From the NCBI GenBank assembly GCA_019234295.1, contig JAFALK010000073.1, positions 1 to 64,000 of the forward strand: 64,000 nt of DNA, given 5' to 3'. The notes under the pieces are model-generated. The model searched no databases and was not told the DNA's origin. It saw nothing but the letters and a program-made list of their open reading frames with translations. Made by a program: the position numbers and the translations under genes. The stretch is from Roseateles sp. (GTDB lineage: Bacteria; Pseudomonadota; Gammaproteobacteria; Burkholderiales; Burkholderiaceae_C). Positions 34,609 to 43,737 of this stretch are shown piece after piece; position 1 is the first letter of the stretch; each line of letters starts with the position of its first letter.

Positions 34609-34626
34609 TTGAACGTTGCTGATCAA
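34609..34626. promoter_or_regulatory. TetR-type operator O2 (degenerate) before the TetR gene
   Basis: TTGAACG, TTGC, TGATCAA keeps the 7-4-7 geometry of O1 with two mismatches between arms and ends 8 bases before the TetR start. Autoregulation is inferred. Confidence 0.5.
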
Positions 34627-34634
34627 TTGCCTTC

Positions 34635-35267
34635 ATGACGACCGAATCGCCGCTGCGCACCCCCGGCCCTGCCCTGCAACGCATCCATGCGGCTGCGCTG
34701 AAGCTGTTCGCTGAGCGCGGCGACACGCGGGTCAGCGTCAATGACCTGGCCCTGGCCGCCGGTGTGGCGCGGGGCACCATCTACAACAACGTGCGCGAGC
34801 CGGAGGCGTTGTTCGAGGAACTGGCCGCACAGCTCGGTGCAGAGATGCTCGAGCGTGTGACACGCAGCTTCGTGGGCATTGAGGACCCGGCCCAGAGGCT
34901 GGCGCAGGGCGTGCGGCAGTTCGTCCGCCGTGCGCATGAGGAGCCGCATTGGGGCCGCTTCGTGAGCCGCTTCGCCTTCGGCTCCAAGAGCCTGCATCAC
35001 ATCTGGGTCGGGCAGCCGGTGCAGGACCTGATGACGGGCCTGGCCAGCGGGCGCTTCGATTTTCCGGAGGCGCAGATGTCGTCGGTGGTCACGCTGATCA
35101 CCGGCGCCACGCTGGGCGCCATGTTCCAGGTGCTGGAGGGGCACCGCACCTGGCGCGATGCGGGTGCCGAAGCGGCCGAATTGCTGCTGGTCGCGCTCGG
35201 TTTGCCGCGCAACGAAGCCCACGCGCTGTCACGCGCCGAGCTGAGTCCGCTGCCGGTGCTGACCTGA
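34635..35267 (+). CDS. TetR-family regulator of cluster A
   Basis: A 210-aa TetR protein. The helix-turn-helix lies at about residues 28-50 ([19 protein letters not shown]), followed by a helical ligand-binding domain with W..R and HHIW segments and normal family length. It is divergent from the two FAD hydroxylases, and two 7-4-7 inverted repeats lie between them (34523-34542 and 34609-34626). It therefore probably represses the hydroxylase operon and itself. The effector is unknown, likely an aromatic or CoA-related intermediate. Confidence 0.88.
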   Translation: MTTESPLRTPGPALQRIHAAALKLFAERGDTRVSVNDLALAAGVARGTIYNNVREPEALFEELAAQLGAEMLERVTRSFVGIEDPAQRLAQGVRQFVRRAHEEPHWGRFVSRFAFGSKSLHHIWVGQPVQDLMTGLASGRFDFPEAQMSSVVTLITGATLGAMFQVLEGHRTWRDAGAEAAELLLVALGLPRNEAHALSRAELSPLPVLT

Positions 35268-35288
35268 CGAAAAGGAGACCAAGCGGAT

Positions 35289-35328
35289 ACCGTGGCGAGA
35301 CGACTTGAGCGGTGGGCAGGCCGACACT
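35289..35328 (+). promoter_or_regulatory. Recurrent motif, copy F (upstream of MCP)
   Basis: ACCG at 35289-35292, GACGACTT at 35299-35306, ACACT at 35324-35328, 25 bases before the chemoreceptor start at 35353. It follows the TetR stop by about 20 bp, so the receptor has its own candidate promoter. Confidence 0.5.
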
Positions 35329-35352
35329 GTCTGCGCATTCAAGGGAAAGTCC

Positions 35353-36753
35353 ATGTGGAAATCAACCACGCTGCGCGTCAAGCTGATCGCGGCCTTCACG
35401 TCGATCCTGATGGTCGCGGCCACCGCCAGCATGCTGGCATTCTGGGAACTGAGCAAGGCCGAAAGCAGTCTTGCGCTGATTGCCAGCCACAATGAAGCGC
35501 GGACGCCGGCCACGGAGCGTGCGCAAGGCAGCAACGCCGCGCTGCTGGCAGCGACCGTGGCCGACGTTCAGCGGGCGCAGCTGGTGCTGATGGCCGCCCT
35601 GGGCCTGTCGGTGCTCGGCGGCATCGTGCTGTCGCTGAAGTTCTCGCGCGACGTGCAGGGCATCCTTGGCGCGGAGCCTGAAGCAGCGGCCGAGCACGTG
35701 GCGGCATTGGCGTCCGGCAACCTGTCGCGTCCGACTCGCCTGGCCGCCGGTGACGAGGCCAGCCTGATGGCCAAACTGGTCGACATGCAGGCCCGGCTGG
35801 GCCAGATGGTCACGAAGATCCGCGCCAACGCCGACAGTGTGGCCACGGCCAGCGCCCAAATTGCGCAAGGCAACCTGGACCTGAGCGCGCGCACCGAGCA
35901 GCAGGCCAGCGCCCTGCAGCAGACGGCCGCCACCATGGAGCAGCTCACCGCCACGGTGCGCAACAACGCCGACAGCGCGCAGCAGGCCAATCAGCTGGCC
36001 CTGGGGGCGGCGGCGGTCGCCACGCAGGGCGGCGAGGTCGTCGGCCGGGTGGTCGGCACGATGCAGAGCATCAGCGACAGCAGCCGCCGCATCGGCGACA
36101 TCACCGGCGTGATCGACGGCATTGCCTTCCAGACCAACATCCTCGCGCTCAACGCCGCCGTGGAAGCTGCCCGAGCCGGCGAGCAGGGCCGAGGCTTTGC
36201 GGTGGTTGCCGGCGAGGTGCGAAGCCTGGCCCAGCGCAGCGCCGAAGCGGCCCGCGAGATCAAGCGGCTGATCACCAGCAATGTCGAGCAGGTCGAGCAG
36301 GGTGCGGCGCTCGTCGATCAGGCCGGCAGGACCATCGGCGAGATCGTGAGCTCTGTTCAGCGCGTCAGCGATCTCGTGGCAGAGATCAGCGTTGCCAGTG
36401 CCGAGCAGAGCTCCGGCATCTCGCAGGTATGCAGCGCCGTCAGCGAGATGGATCGTGGCACGCAGCAGAACGCGGCCCTGGTCGAGGAAAGCGCGGCAGC
36501 AGCTGAAAGCCTGGAGGGCCAGGCCCGCCTGCTGGTGCAGGCGGTGGCGGCTTTCACCCTGAATCGGACCGGTGCGTCGGCCATGACCCCGGTGGCCTCG
36601 GTGGCCCCGGTGGCCGTGGAGGCGTCCGGCACCGAGCGCCGCGGCCCGGATCGGGCCAGCAACATCGTGCGTTCGGCCTTTGGCGCCAAGGGCCGCGCCA
36701 CGCCGGCCAGCCAGCCCGTCCAGACCTATGCAGACACTTGGGCGTCGTTCTGA
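35353..36753 (+). CDS. Methyl-accepting chemoreceptor with very short periplasmic domain
   Basis: A 466-aa chemoreceptor. Membrane helix 1 is at about residues 10-30, helix 2 at about 77-97, and the periplasmic part between is only about 45 residues, against about 150-160 in Tar-type receptors. A HAMP-like segment leads to the signalling domain, with [20 protein letters not shown] at the tip. The C-terminus ends TWASF, which fits the aromatic-x-x-aromatic CheR/CheB tether pentapeptide. The start ATG at 35353 has AAGGGAAAG upstream; the frame is open from 35305. It ends 1 bp before a convergent Aer-like gene. Confidence 0.9.
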   Translation: MWKSTTLRVKLIAAFTSILMVAATASMLAFWELSKAESSLALIASHNEARTPATERAQGSNAALLAATVADVQRAQLVLMAALGLSVLGGIVLSLKFSRDVQGILGAEPEAAAEHVAALASGNLSRPTRLAAGDEASLMAKLVDMQARLGQMVTKIRANADSVATASAQIAQGNLDLSARTEQQASALQQTAATMEQLTATVRNNADSAQQANQLALGAAAVATQGGEVVGRVVGTMQSISDSSRRIGDITGVIDGIAFQTNILALNAAVEAARAGEQGRGFAVVAGEVRSLAQRSAEAAREIKRLITSNVEQVEQGAALVDQAGRTIGEIVSSVQRVSDLVAEISVASAEQSSGISQVCSAVSEMDRGTQQNAALVEESAAAAESLEGQARLLVQAVAAFTLNRTGASAMTPVASVAPVAVEASGTERRGPDRASNIVRSAFGAKGRATPASQPVQTYADTWASF

Positions 36754-36754
36754 T

Positions 36755-38317
36755 CTAGGCCGAGCGCGGCGTCTGCTCGAACGCAGCCACAGCGGCCAGG
36801 AGAAACTGGGCTTGCTTCTTCAGGCTCTCGGAGGCCGCCGCGCTCTGCTCGACCAGGGCTGCATTCTGCTGGGTGGCCTGGTCCATCTGACTCACCGCCA
36901 CGCCCACCTGGGCGACACCGGCGCTCTGCTGCTCGCTGGCGCTGCTGATCTCGCCCATCACCGCCGTGACACGTTGGATCGATGCGAGCATTTCGCTCAT
37001 CGTGGCGCCCATCTGGTCCACGAGATCAGTGCCCTGTTCGACACGCGCCACGCTGGCTGCGATCAACGCCTTGATGTCCTTGGCGGCGTCCGCGGCACGG
37101 CCAGCCAGGCTGCGCACCTCGGCGGCGACGACGGCGAAGCCGCGCCCCTGCTCGCCAGCGCGGGCGGCCTCCACCGCGGCATTGAGCGCGAGGATGTTGG
37201 TCTGGAAGGCGATGCCGTCGATCAGCCCGATGATGTCGGCGATGCGGCGCGAACTCGCATCAATGCCCTTCATGGTGTCGACCACCTGCCGCACCAGCTC
37301 ACCGCCCCGGCCGGCAATGGCCGACGCGTGGGTGGCCAGTTGATCCGCCTGTCGCGCGCTGTCGGCGTTCTGCCGGACCGTGGCGCCCAGCTCCTCCATC
37401 GATGCGGCGGTCTGCTGCAGGCTGCTGGCGGTCTGTTCGGTGCGCTCGCTCAGGTCGCTGTTGCCCGAGGCGATGTCCGTCACGCCCGCATGAACTCCGG
37501 CCACTTGGCCGCTGACGTCGTCGAGCAGGGAGCGCAGGTTGAGCGCAGACTGGTTGACCGCTCGCAACAGCATGCCGATCTCGTCCACGCGGTTCAGGCT
37601 GACATTGCGCTCGGGGTTGCCCGCGGCGGCGCCCTGGGCCACCCGCAGCACGGTCGCCAGCGGCCTGGCGAGCTGGGACTCGAGCCACAAGTCGACGCTC
37701 AGGCTGGACACGGCCGCCGCGGCAGCCACGGTGCCGAATACGCCGCCGGCCAGCCCGAGCGCCGCGCAGCCGACCAGCATCAGGGCCAAGCCGGCCAGCA
37801 AACCGCAACGGATGCGCCAGGCCACCGGCATGGTCTGCAGGGCCGACAGCCAGCGCAGCAAGCCGGTTCGCACGAGCAGGCCCTTGTGCAGTGCCCGGCC
37901 CCGCAGCCGGCCCTCGCGCATCTGGCGGTAAAGGGTTTCGGCGGCCGCGACCTCCGAGCGAGGCGGCTTGGTGCGCACCGACATATATCCCAACAAGTGG
38001 CCGCCGCGGCGAATCGGCGTGGCGTTGGCACGCACCCAGTAGTGATCTCCGTTCTTGCGCCGGTTCTTCACCAGTGCGGACCAGGCCTCGCCCCCTTGCA
38101 GAGTGGCCCACATGTCGGCGAAGGCCTCCTTGGGCATGTCGGGATGGCGCACGCAGTTGTGGGGCCGCCCGAGAATCTCGTCGCGCTCGAAGCCACTGAC
38201 TTCGACGAAAGCTGCGTTGGCGTACGCGATATGGCTGCGCGTGTCCGTGACGGACATCAGCGTTGCGTCGTCGGGATAGTCGTACTCCCGCTGTGTGGCC
38301 GGTTGTTCCTTGCGCAT
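36755..38317 (-). CDS. Aer-like PAS chemoreceptor 2
   Basis: A 520-aa receptor, paralog of the one at 4001-5551. The PAS domain (residues 1-130) carries [16 protein letters not shown] and [16 protein letters not shown] of the FAD-binding Aer type. Two hydrophobic segments at about 165-215 anchor it. HAMP-like and methyl-accepting domains follow, with [20 protein letters not shown] at the tip and no pentapeptide. GGAG 8 bases upstream supports the ATG at 38315-38317. It is downstream of an FNR-type regulator on the same strand (62 bp gap), which fits oxygen or redox control of energy taxis. Confidence 0.92.
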   Translation of the reverse strand: MRKEQPATQREYDYPDDATLMSVTDTRSHIAYANAAFVEVSGFERDEILGRPHNCVRHPDMPKEAFADMWATLQGGEAWSALVKNRRKNGDHYWVRANATPIRRGGHLLGYMSVRTKPPRSEVAAAETLYRQMREGRLRGRALHKGLLVRTGLLRWLSALQTMPVAWRIRCGLLAGLALMLVGCAALGLAGGVFGTVAAAAAVSSLSVDLWLESQLARPLATVLRVAQGAAAGNPERNVSLNRVDEIGMLLRAVNQSALNLRSLLDDVSGQVAGVHAGVTDIASGNSDLSERTEQTASSLQQTAASMEELGATVRQNADSARQADQLATHASAIAGRGGELVRQVVDTMKGIDASSRRIADIIGLIDGIAFQTNILALNAAVEAARAGEQGRGFAVVAAEVRSLAGRAADAAKDIKALIAASVARVEQGTDLVDQMGATMSEMLASIQRVTAVMGEISSASEQQSAGVAQVGVAVSQMDQATQQNAALVEQSAAASESLKKQAQFLLAAVAAFEQTPRSA

Positions 38318-38379
38318 TGTTCAGTCTCCAGGCTGGTGTCGTTCGATAGAAAATGCCCACGCGGATGGCGTCGTCGTGC

Positions 38380-39063
38380 TCAGGGCATGCTCTGCTCCAA
38401 GCGGGCCAGCAGCTTGCTCCTGACCACCACGCAGCGCCTGCGCCCACTGAGTTCGATATCTCCGTCGTCCTCGAGCCCGCGCAGGGCTCGGGCGATCGAT
38501 TCGCGGCGGGTGCCCAGCAGCTCGGCCAGATCGGTCTGGCTCGGCAAGTCCAGGACCGAGCTCCTGCCGCCGTCTGCCAGCAGCAGGAGGACATAGGCCA
38601 AGCGATTGAGCACGCTGGTCAGGCGCATGGCCTCGGACCAGGCGGCCATCGCGGCCACGTTTTGCACCACCGAGCCGACCATCTGCGTCATCAGCTTGGA
38701 ACCACAGCTGAACATGTCGCGCAGGGCATCGATGGGGATATCGCAGACGCGAATCGTCGCCATGGCCACACCCGTGGCCTGACTGGGCTTTCCCAAGATG
38801 CCGAAGGCGCCGAGCGCCGCGCCGCGGGGCTGGATGGCGATCGGTCGGGAGCGGCCGTCAAGGCCGCGTCGGTAGACGAAGACCGTGCCCAGCTTGAGGA
38901 TGCGCAGCACGCTGGAGACCTGAGCCTCCTCGACCAGCGACTCGCCGCGATGCAGGACCCGCTGCCGGGTCAGCGGCAACAGGACCGCACGCTCGCCCGG
39001 GTCGAGCTGGCCCAGCAGACAGCTCGTCTGGATGGAGCAGTCGTAGCAATTGCTCTCAGACAT
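38380..39063 (-). CDS. FNR-type Fe-S oxygen-sensing regulator
   Basis: A 227-aa Crp/Fnr-family regulator. C6, C9 and C15 (C-x2-C-x5-C) and C107 in RVCDIP match the four [4Fe-4S] ligands of E. coli FNR (C20, C23, C29, C122) in number and spacing. The cyclic-nucleotide-like fold and dimer helix precede a C-terminal winged helix (TDLAELLGTRRESIARALRG). Relative to FNR's E-x-x-S-R recognition residues it has E-S-I-A-R, so Glu and Arg are kept and Ser is Ala. It should bind FNR-like TTGA(T/C)-type sites when oxygen is low. The start overlaps the stop of the upstream GGDEF-EAL gene by 8 bases. Confidence 0.9.
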   Translation of the reverse strand: MSESNCYDCSIQTSCLLGQLDPGERAVLLPLTRQRVLHRGESLVEEAQVSSVLRILKLGTVFVYRRGLDGRSRPIAIQPRGAALGAFGILGKPSQATGVAMATIRVCDIPIDALRDMFSCGSKLMTQMVGSVVQNVAAMAAWSEAMRLTSVLNRLAYVLLLLADGGRSSVLDLPSQTDLAELLGTRRESIARALRGLEDDGDIELSGRRRCVVVRSKLLARLEQSMP

Positions 39064-41740
39064 GAGCGCCTTCTTGAATTGATGCTTTTGGTTGGGGCCG
39101 CGTCAAGCGCTGGCACTCGGCGCGCAACAGGGCCTCACAGTCCGATGCCGACACGGGTGCGCTGAAGAGATAGCCCTGCAGCTCGTCACAATCCCGCTGC
39201 AGCAAGAAGTCGCGCTGCGCCTCGGTTTCGACGCCCTCGGCCGTGACCTGCAGGCCCAGCGCATGCGCCAGCGCGATGATGGAAGAGGCGATCACCCTGT
39301 CGCTGCCCTCAGCGTGCAGGCCCTGGACGAAGCTGCGATCGACCTTGAGGCGATGCAGCGGAAACGCCTTCAGGTAGGCCAGAGACGAGTAGCCGGTGCC
39401 GAAGTCGTCGACCGCGAAGCGCACGCCCAGCGTATGGATGCTGTTCAGCACAGCCGTTGCTTCGGCCGGGTCTTCCATCAGTGCGGTCTCAGTGATCTCG
39501 AGTTCGAGCTGCTCTGCCGGCCAGCCGGTGTCCAGCAGCACCTGCTGCACGCTGGATGCAAATCCGGCATGCCGCAACTGGTGGGTCGACACATTGACGG
39601 CGATCGTCAGGCGCCCGGCGCCGGCCGCGCGCCAACGGGCGGCCTGTGCGCAGGCTTCGCGCAAGACCCATTCGCCGATCGAGACGATCAGGCCGCTTTC
39701 CTCGGCCAGGCCGATGAACTCATCCGGCGGCACCTTGCCGCGCGCCGGATGGTGCCAGCGCAGCAGGGCCTCGAAGCCGGTCAGACCGCCGTCGACGGCG
39801 TCCACGCGCGGCTGGTAGGCGAGCTCCAGCTGCCCCCGCTCGACCGCGTGCGACAAGTCGTGTTGCAGCGCCGCGCGTTCACGCAGCCGCTCCGTCATCC
39901 GCGGCTCGAAGAAGCACCAACTGTTTCGTCCTCGCTGCTTGGCTCGGTACATCGCGAGGTCGGCATTGCCCAGCAGCTCTTCGACGTTCTTGCCATCAGT
40001 CGGGTACAGAGTGATGCCGATGCTCGCGCCGATCTTCAGCGCCTGTGGTCCGCGCGAGAACTCGGGTTCCAGTGCTGCCAGCACCTTGCCAGCGACGGCC
40101 GCTGCGTCCGCAGGCTGTGCGCCGGCCAGCAGCAGGGCAAACTCGTCGCCGCCCATGCGTGCGAGCAAGTCGTCGGCGCGCAGGGTCTCGGACAGCCGGC
40201 GAGCCACCTCGCACAGCAAGGCATCGCCTTCGCTGTGACCGAAGCTGTCGTTCACCTGCTTGAAGTTGTCGAGGTCGATGAACATCAGCGTCAATCCGGC
40301 GCCGTTGAGCTCGGCGCGCGCCAGGGCCGTCGACACGCTGTCTCTGAAGTACCGTCGGTTGGGCAGTTCGGTCAGCGAGTCGTGCAAGGCCTGGCGCAGC
40401 AAGGTCTTCTCGAGCCGGCGCCTCTCCGTCACGTCGCGAACGATGCACAGTGTGGTCCATCCGTCGCCACTTTCCTGGGGTGCCAGGGCGATCTCGACCG
40501 GAAAGTTGCAGCCGTCCCGCCGCACCGCGATCAACGGCCCGCCGCGTCCCATCTCGCGAGGCTGAGGCTTGGCCTGGTACTGCGTACGCATGGCGGAGTG
40601 ATTGGCGCGCCGCGATACCGGAATCAGCACTTCGACCGCTTGCCCGGTCAGTTCGTTGACCGGCCAGCCAAACAGGGAACCGGCGGCCGGATTGGCATGC
40701 AGGATGCGTCCGCGCGCATCGATCAGCAACAGGCCATCGGGAGCGCTCTCGAAGAGCTGCTTGAAGCGGCGCCGGTCCTGGTCGACAGCGCGCCCGTTCT
40801 CGACCAGTCGATTCCACGGGGCTAGCACGCCCTCGCGGAACATTGCGGCATAGACCAGCAGGCAGGCCAGCACCTTGTAAGCATCGTCGAGGATGCAGTC
40901 CGGCACTTGGGTTTGAGACAGTCCGGCGGTACCGCCAACGCCGATGGCGCCCAGCGACGCTGCCAAGGCCAGAAGCACAAAGCCTGTCGTGCCGTGCTGC
41001 TTGCGTCGCAGCAGCAGCGGCACCGCAATGAGGGCGGCGCAGGCCGTCGCGAGTTCGGAGCGCAGTGCGGCCAATTCGCTCCAATGCGTCCAGCTCGGCG
41101 CCAGCGTGGACAGGCCGATGCTCGCGGCGATCCAGGCCACGCTGGCGGCCACGCCGGCGCGCAGAGCCGCCGAGGAGCCTGCACGCGAGGGCCCGAGTGC
41201 GGCGGCGAAGAGGCCGGCGACCGACGACGCGTCCGCAGCGAGCTGCAAAGCATTGGCCACGCCCACGTCCGGCGCAGCGGCGAGCCCTGGCATGCCGGGC
41301 AGCATCACGATCTGCACGGCGGCAAGCACGGCCACCGAGAAGAAGCTAAAGCCCGCGAACACGAAATTGAGCGGCTGGACCCGCCGCGTGTTCCAGGTCA
41401 GCAGGGAGATCGCCAGGGCCAGGGCGGCCGCCGCCAGCTTGGCCATCACGCGCAGGCTGTCCAGCAGGTGCGGCGATAGTTCGAGGATGGGCAGCCACTG
41501 AATGCACAGCAGGAGCAGTGCAGCTGCCATGATGCCCAGCGTCAGGCCGCTCGGAAGGCCTTCAGCAGTATGGGTGAATGGTGCAGCTTCCAAGCTGCCG
41601 CCAAGCGCGCGTTCTTGCGCAGCCGCAGGGCCTGCCGTGCCCTGCCATGCTGCATTGTCTGGATTCATGGAGTCGAAAGGCGTTGTCGCCCAAAGTCTGG
41701 GACGGTGGGCCGTCTGTTCGCGAACGCACGGGGGAGGCAT
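39056..41740 (-). CDS. Membrane MASE-type PAS-GGDEF-EAL c-di-GMP protein
   Basis: An 894-aa protein. After a proline-rich leader, about seven membrane helices (residues about 70-310) form a MASE-like membrane sensor. A PAS domain (about 325-440), GGDEF domain (ARMGGDEFALLL; I-site RADD before it) and EAL domain ([26 protein letters not shown]) follow. Both catalytic signatures are intact. The frame is open to 41758, but the ATG at 41740 has GAGGA eight bases upstream; MNPDN at 41668 is an alternative. Its last bases overlap the FNR-type gene, which puts oxygen sensing and c-di-GMP turnover in one transcript. A perfect palindrome lies 51 bp upstream. Confidence 0.9.
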   Translation of the reverse strand: MPPPCVREQTAHRPRLWATTPFDSMNPDNAAWQGTAGPAAAQERALGGSLEAAPFTHTAEGLPSGLTLGIMAAALLLLCIQWLPILELSPHLLDSLRVMAKLAAAALALAISLLTWNTRRVQPLNFVFAGFSFFSVAVLAAVQIVMLPGMPGLAAAPDVGVANALQLAADASSVAGLFAAALGPSRAGSSAALRAGVAASVAWIAASIGLSTLAPSWTHWSELAALRSELATACAALIAVPLLLRRKQHGTTGFVLLALAASLGAIGVGGTAGLSQTQVPDCILDDAYKVLACLLVYAAMFREGVLAPWNRLVENGRAVDQDRRRFKQLFESAPDGLLLIDARGRILHANPAAGSLFGWPVNELTGQAVEVLIPVSRRANHSAMRTQYQAKPQPREMGRGGPLIAVRRDGCNFPVEIALAPQESGDGWTTLCIVRDVTERRRLEKTLLRQALHDSLTELPNRRYFRDSVSTALARAELNGAGLTLMFIDLDNFKQVNDSFGHSEGDALLCEVARRLSETLRADDLLARMGGDEFALLLAGAQPADAAAVAGKVLAALEPEFSRGPQALKIGASIGITLYPTDGKNVEELLGNADLAMYRAKQRGRNSWCFFEPRMTERLRERAALQHDLSHAVERGQLELAYQPRVDAVDGGLTGFEALLRWHHPARGKVPPDEFIGLAEESGLIVSIGEWVLREACAQAARWRAAGAGRLTIAVNVSTHQLRHAGFASSVQQVLLDTGWPAEQLELEITETALMEDPAEATAVLNSIHTLGVRFAVDDFGTGYSSLAYLKAFPLHRLKVDRSFVQGLHAEGSDRVIASSIIALAHALGLQVTAEGVETEAQRDFLLQRDCDELQGYLFSAPVSASDCEALLRAECQRLTRPQPKASIQEGAHV

Positions 41741-41790
41741 GGGTACATCCTCGACCAAGGTCGTTGCGCACAGGCGATCTCGAGTGAGTC

Positions 41791-41806
41791 ACTGAGCGAT
41801 ATCGCT
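41791..41806. promoter_or_regulatory. 16-bp perfect palindrome upstream of c-di-GMP/FNR operon
   Basis: TGAGCGAT-ATCGCTCA is a perfect palindrome 51-66 bp before the start at 41740; AGTGAG (41781-41786) and CTCACT (41803-41808) add an outer pair. A likely operator for the minus-strand operon, since no U-run follows on that strand. Confidence 0.5.
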
Positions 41807-41841
41807 CACTTTTGTGCGGGCGATGCGCGACACCGGTTTGA

Positions 41842-43392
41842 CTAGGCAGCCAGTGCCATGCGCAGCGGCTGGCGGGCCCGAAACGCCCACTTGGTGCCGA
41901 GCCGAAAGGACTCGAGCGCGACCGACGAGGCGGTGGCAAAGAACCACGACTCTTCCAGCCCCAGCTTGGCGAACAGTCGCCGCTGGTGGTGCGATCGGCG
42001 CCGCATGTCGCCTTCGTCATGTTTGGTGCGAGCAAAGAGTTCGGCCACCGCGCGCAGGCGATCCCGGGCTCGCTGCGTGATGGCCGGGATGGCGCGCGGT
42101 GCCGACAGGCGGATCTGCAAGATGAATGGGTTCTTGCCAACCACCAGGCCCCAGGGGCGCAGCCCCTCCACCGGCTCGAAGCACAGGGCCTCGAGCTTGG
42201 TGAGGCCGAAATCGCGAGCAACCCGCAGGCGCCCGGCCAGCCAGCGATCGTGCTGCTCAAGGGTCGCAATGGCTCGCTCGGCGTCTTCGTCCGCGCCCTC
42301 CAGCGGTAGCACCAGCGAATGCAGTAGCTGCCTGGCGTGCCCGTCGCCCTCGTGCGCGGCCTCATGCAGCCAACCCAGCGCCTGCTCGGATTCCTGTAGC
42401 GTCGTGGCGCCACGCAAGATCAGCGCGCCCAGCAAGCGCTGAGCCTCAACCACGCCGCGCGTCGCAGCCTTCTCCAGAAAGAACCGCGCCATCTGCGGGT
42501 TGGCCACGGAACTTCGACGGTCGGCGTGCAGGCGGTACAGGTGCATCCAGGATTCGTCACAGCCGGCGTCCGCGGCGCGCAGGAGCAGGGCCGCTCCTTT
42601 GCGGACGTTTGGGCTCTCGGCGACGTCACTGGCGGGAAGGTGGCCGAGATCGATGCCGCAAAGCGCGCGGCCCAGCGCGTTCGCCGCGATGCGGTCACCG
42701 GCGCAGGCCCGGGCATCGAGCATGGGTTCGACGATTTGAACGGGCAGGTCCGGCAGCCGCACGCCCGCCGTCTCGGCGGCATCGATCGCTTGAACCACCA
42801 ATGCGGATAACTCGTGGTCGGCGCATTCGTCCAGGCGCGCAGCCGCAGCCAGCACTGTGCCGGCCGCCCACAGCTCGCCGGCCTCCAGCGCTTCGCGCGC
42901 TGAAGCGATCGCAACGGCCAGCCCGTTCAGCATGCCGTGCTGCTGTAGCGTGTGAAGCACTGCCGCCAAGGACTCAGCCGCAGCCGCTTCGGGCGACACG
43001 GCAGACATGGCTCGAATCGCTGCCTGCGCCGCGGCATGGCCCTGTCTGGCCGCGACCTTCAACATCGTCGCGCCTTCGTCCGAGGCGGGATGACGAGCGA
43101 GCAGCCAGGCGGCCAGCTTGGTTCGGGCAACACTCAGCTCCGAATTCACGGCGCGCTGCAGCGTGCCCAGCAAGCGTGCCTGCAAGATCTCGTCGAGTGT
43201 CATGCATTCAGCGACGGTATGAATTGCGGCTGGCAGCGCAGCAACTGCCGGGTGTGAGAGGTACTCGATGCCGCCGGAGCGGTCCCTGGGGAATCCCGCA
43301 CTGCCCAGCAGATAGCGGCGAGCGACTTCGCAGCGCGCCGAAGGATCGCCGCTGCGAGCCAGTGCGAGTAATTGGAGGTTCTGTCTGTCCAT
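41842..43392 (-). CDS. Sel1-repeat protein
   Basis: A 516-aa protein of helical repeats. Sel1-like units are visible, such as AWLLARHPASDEGATMLKVA followed by ARQGHAAAQ, a unit with RKGAALLLRAADAGCDESWM, and a unit ending GWLHEAAHEGDGHARQLL. The C-terminal 130 residues are a different, mostly helical region ending in LRMALAA and have no recognised domain. There is no signal peptide, so it is probably cytoplasmic. Sel1 proteins act as protein-interaction scaffolds. A possible hairpin operator lies just upstream at 43401-43422. Confidence 0.8.
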   Translation of the reverse strand: MDRQNLQLLALARSGDPSARCEVARRYLLGSAGFPRDRSGGIEYLSHPAVAALPAAIHTVAECMTLDEILQARLLGTLQRAVNSELSVARTKLAAWLLARHPASDEGATMLKVAARQGHAAAQAAIRAMSAVSPEAAAAESLAAVLHTLQQHGMLNGLAVAIASAREALEAGELWAAGTVLAAAARLDECADHELSALVVQAIDAAETAGVRLPDLPVQIVEPMLDARACAGDRIAANALGRALCGIDLGHLPASDVAESPNVRKGAALLLRAADAGCDESWMHLYRLHADRRSSVANPQMARFFLEKAATRGVVEAQRLLGALILRGATTLQESEQALGWLHEAAHEGDGHARQLLHSLVLPLEGADEDAERAIATLEQHDRWLAGRLRVARDFGLTKLEALCFEPVEGLRPWGLVVGKNPFILQIRLSAPRAIPAITQRARDRLRAVAELFARTKHDEGDMRRRSHHQRRLFAKLGLEESWFFATASSVALESFRLGTKWAFRARQPLRMALAA

Positions 43393-43737
43393 GTCTCAAA
43401 GCCATGCATGTTTTCGCATGGCCGAGACCTTAGCGGTGGCGGTGCCCTTGAGCGAGGGCGCACCGGTGAATGCCTCATTGCAAAAAACAGAACGATGCCG
43501 CGCAGGTCCCTTGATTGGGGGCGGCTTGCGTACGGCCTGACGGTCCAGTGTCTCGTTCGTCGGCGTCTAAGACACGCCGCTGGTCGGATCAGCGAGGGGG
43601 GCGCATGCGCAGCCCCCTGTGTTTGGTGCAAGCAGCTTCCACGGGCGTGGCCGGCTGCCTAAGCTGACTCCGTCGTCAAGCGCTGCGCCCCTGCAGCATA
43701 CGGCGCCTCTCACAAACCAAACAGTAGAAGGAACCCT
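43393..43737. other. 345-bp divergent intergenic region
   Basis: No gene seen. GCCATGC (43401-43407) and GCATGGC (43416-43422) form perfect 7-bp arms close to the Sel1 gene start. A GC-rich hairpin, roughly GGGGGGCGC and GCAGCCCCC with one bulge, lies at about 43596-43617, without a T-run. A possible porin promoter has GTCAAG near 43674 and CATACG near 43699. Confidence 0.4.

Noticed and set aside
36680-38596. 638-aa plus-strand frame
   Set aside because: Antisense to the Aer-like receptor; low-complexity shadow.
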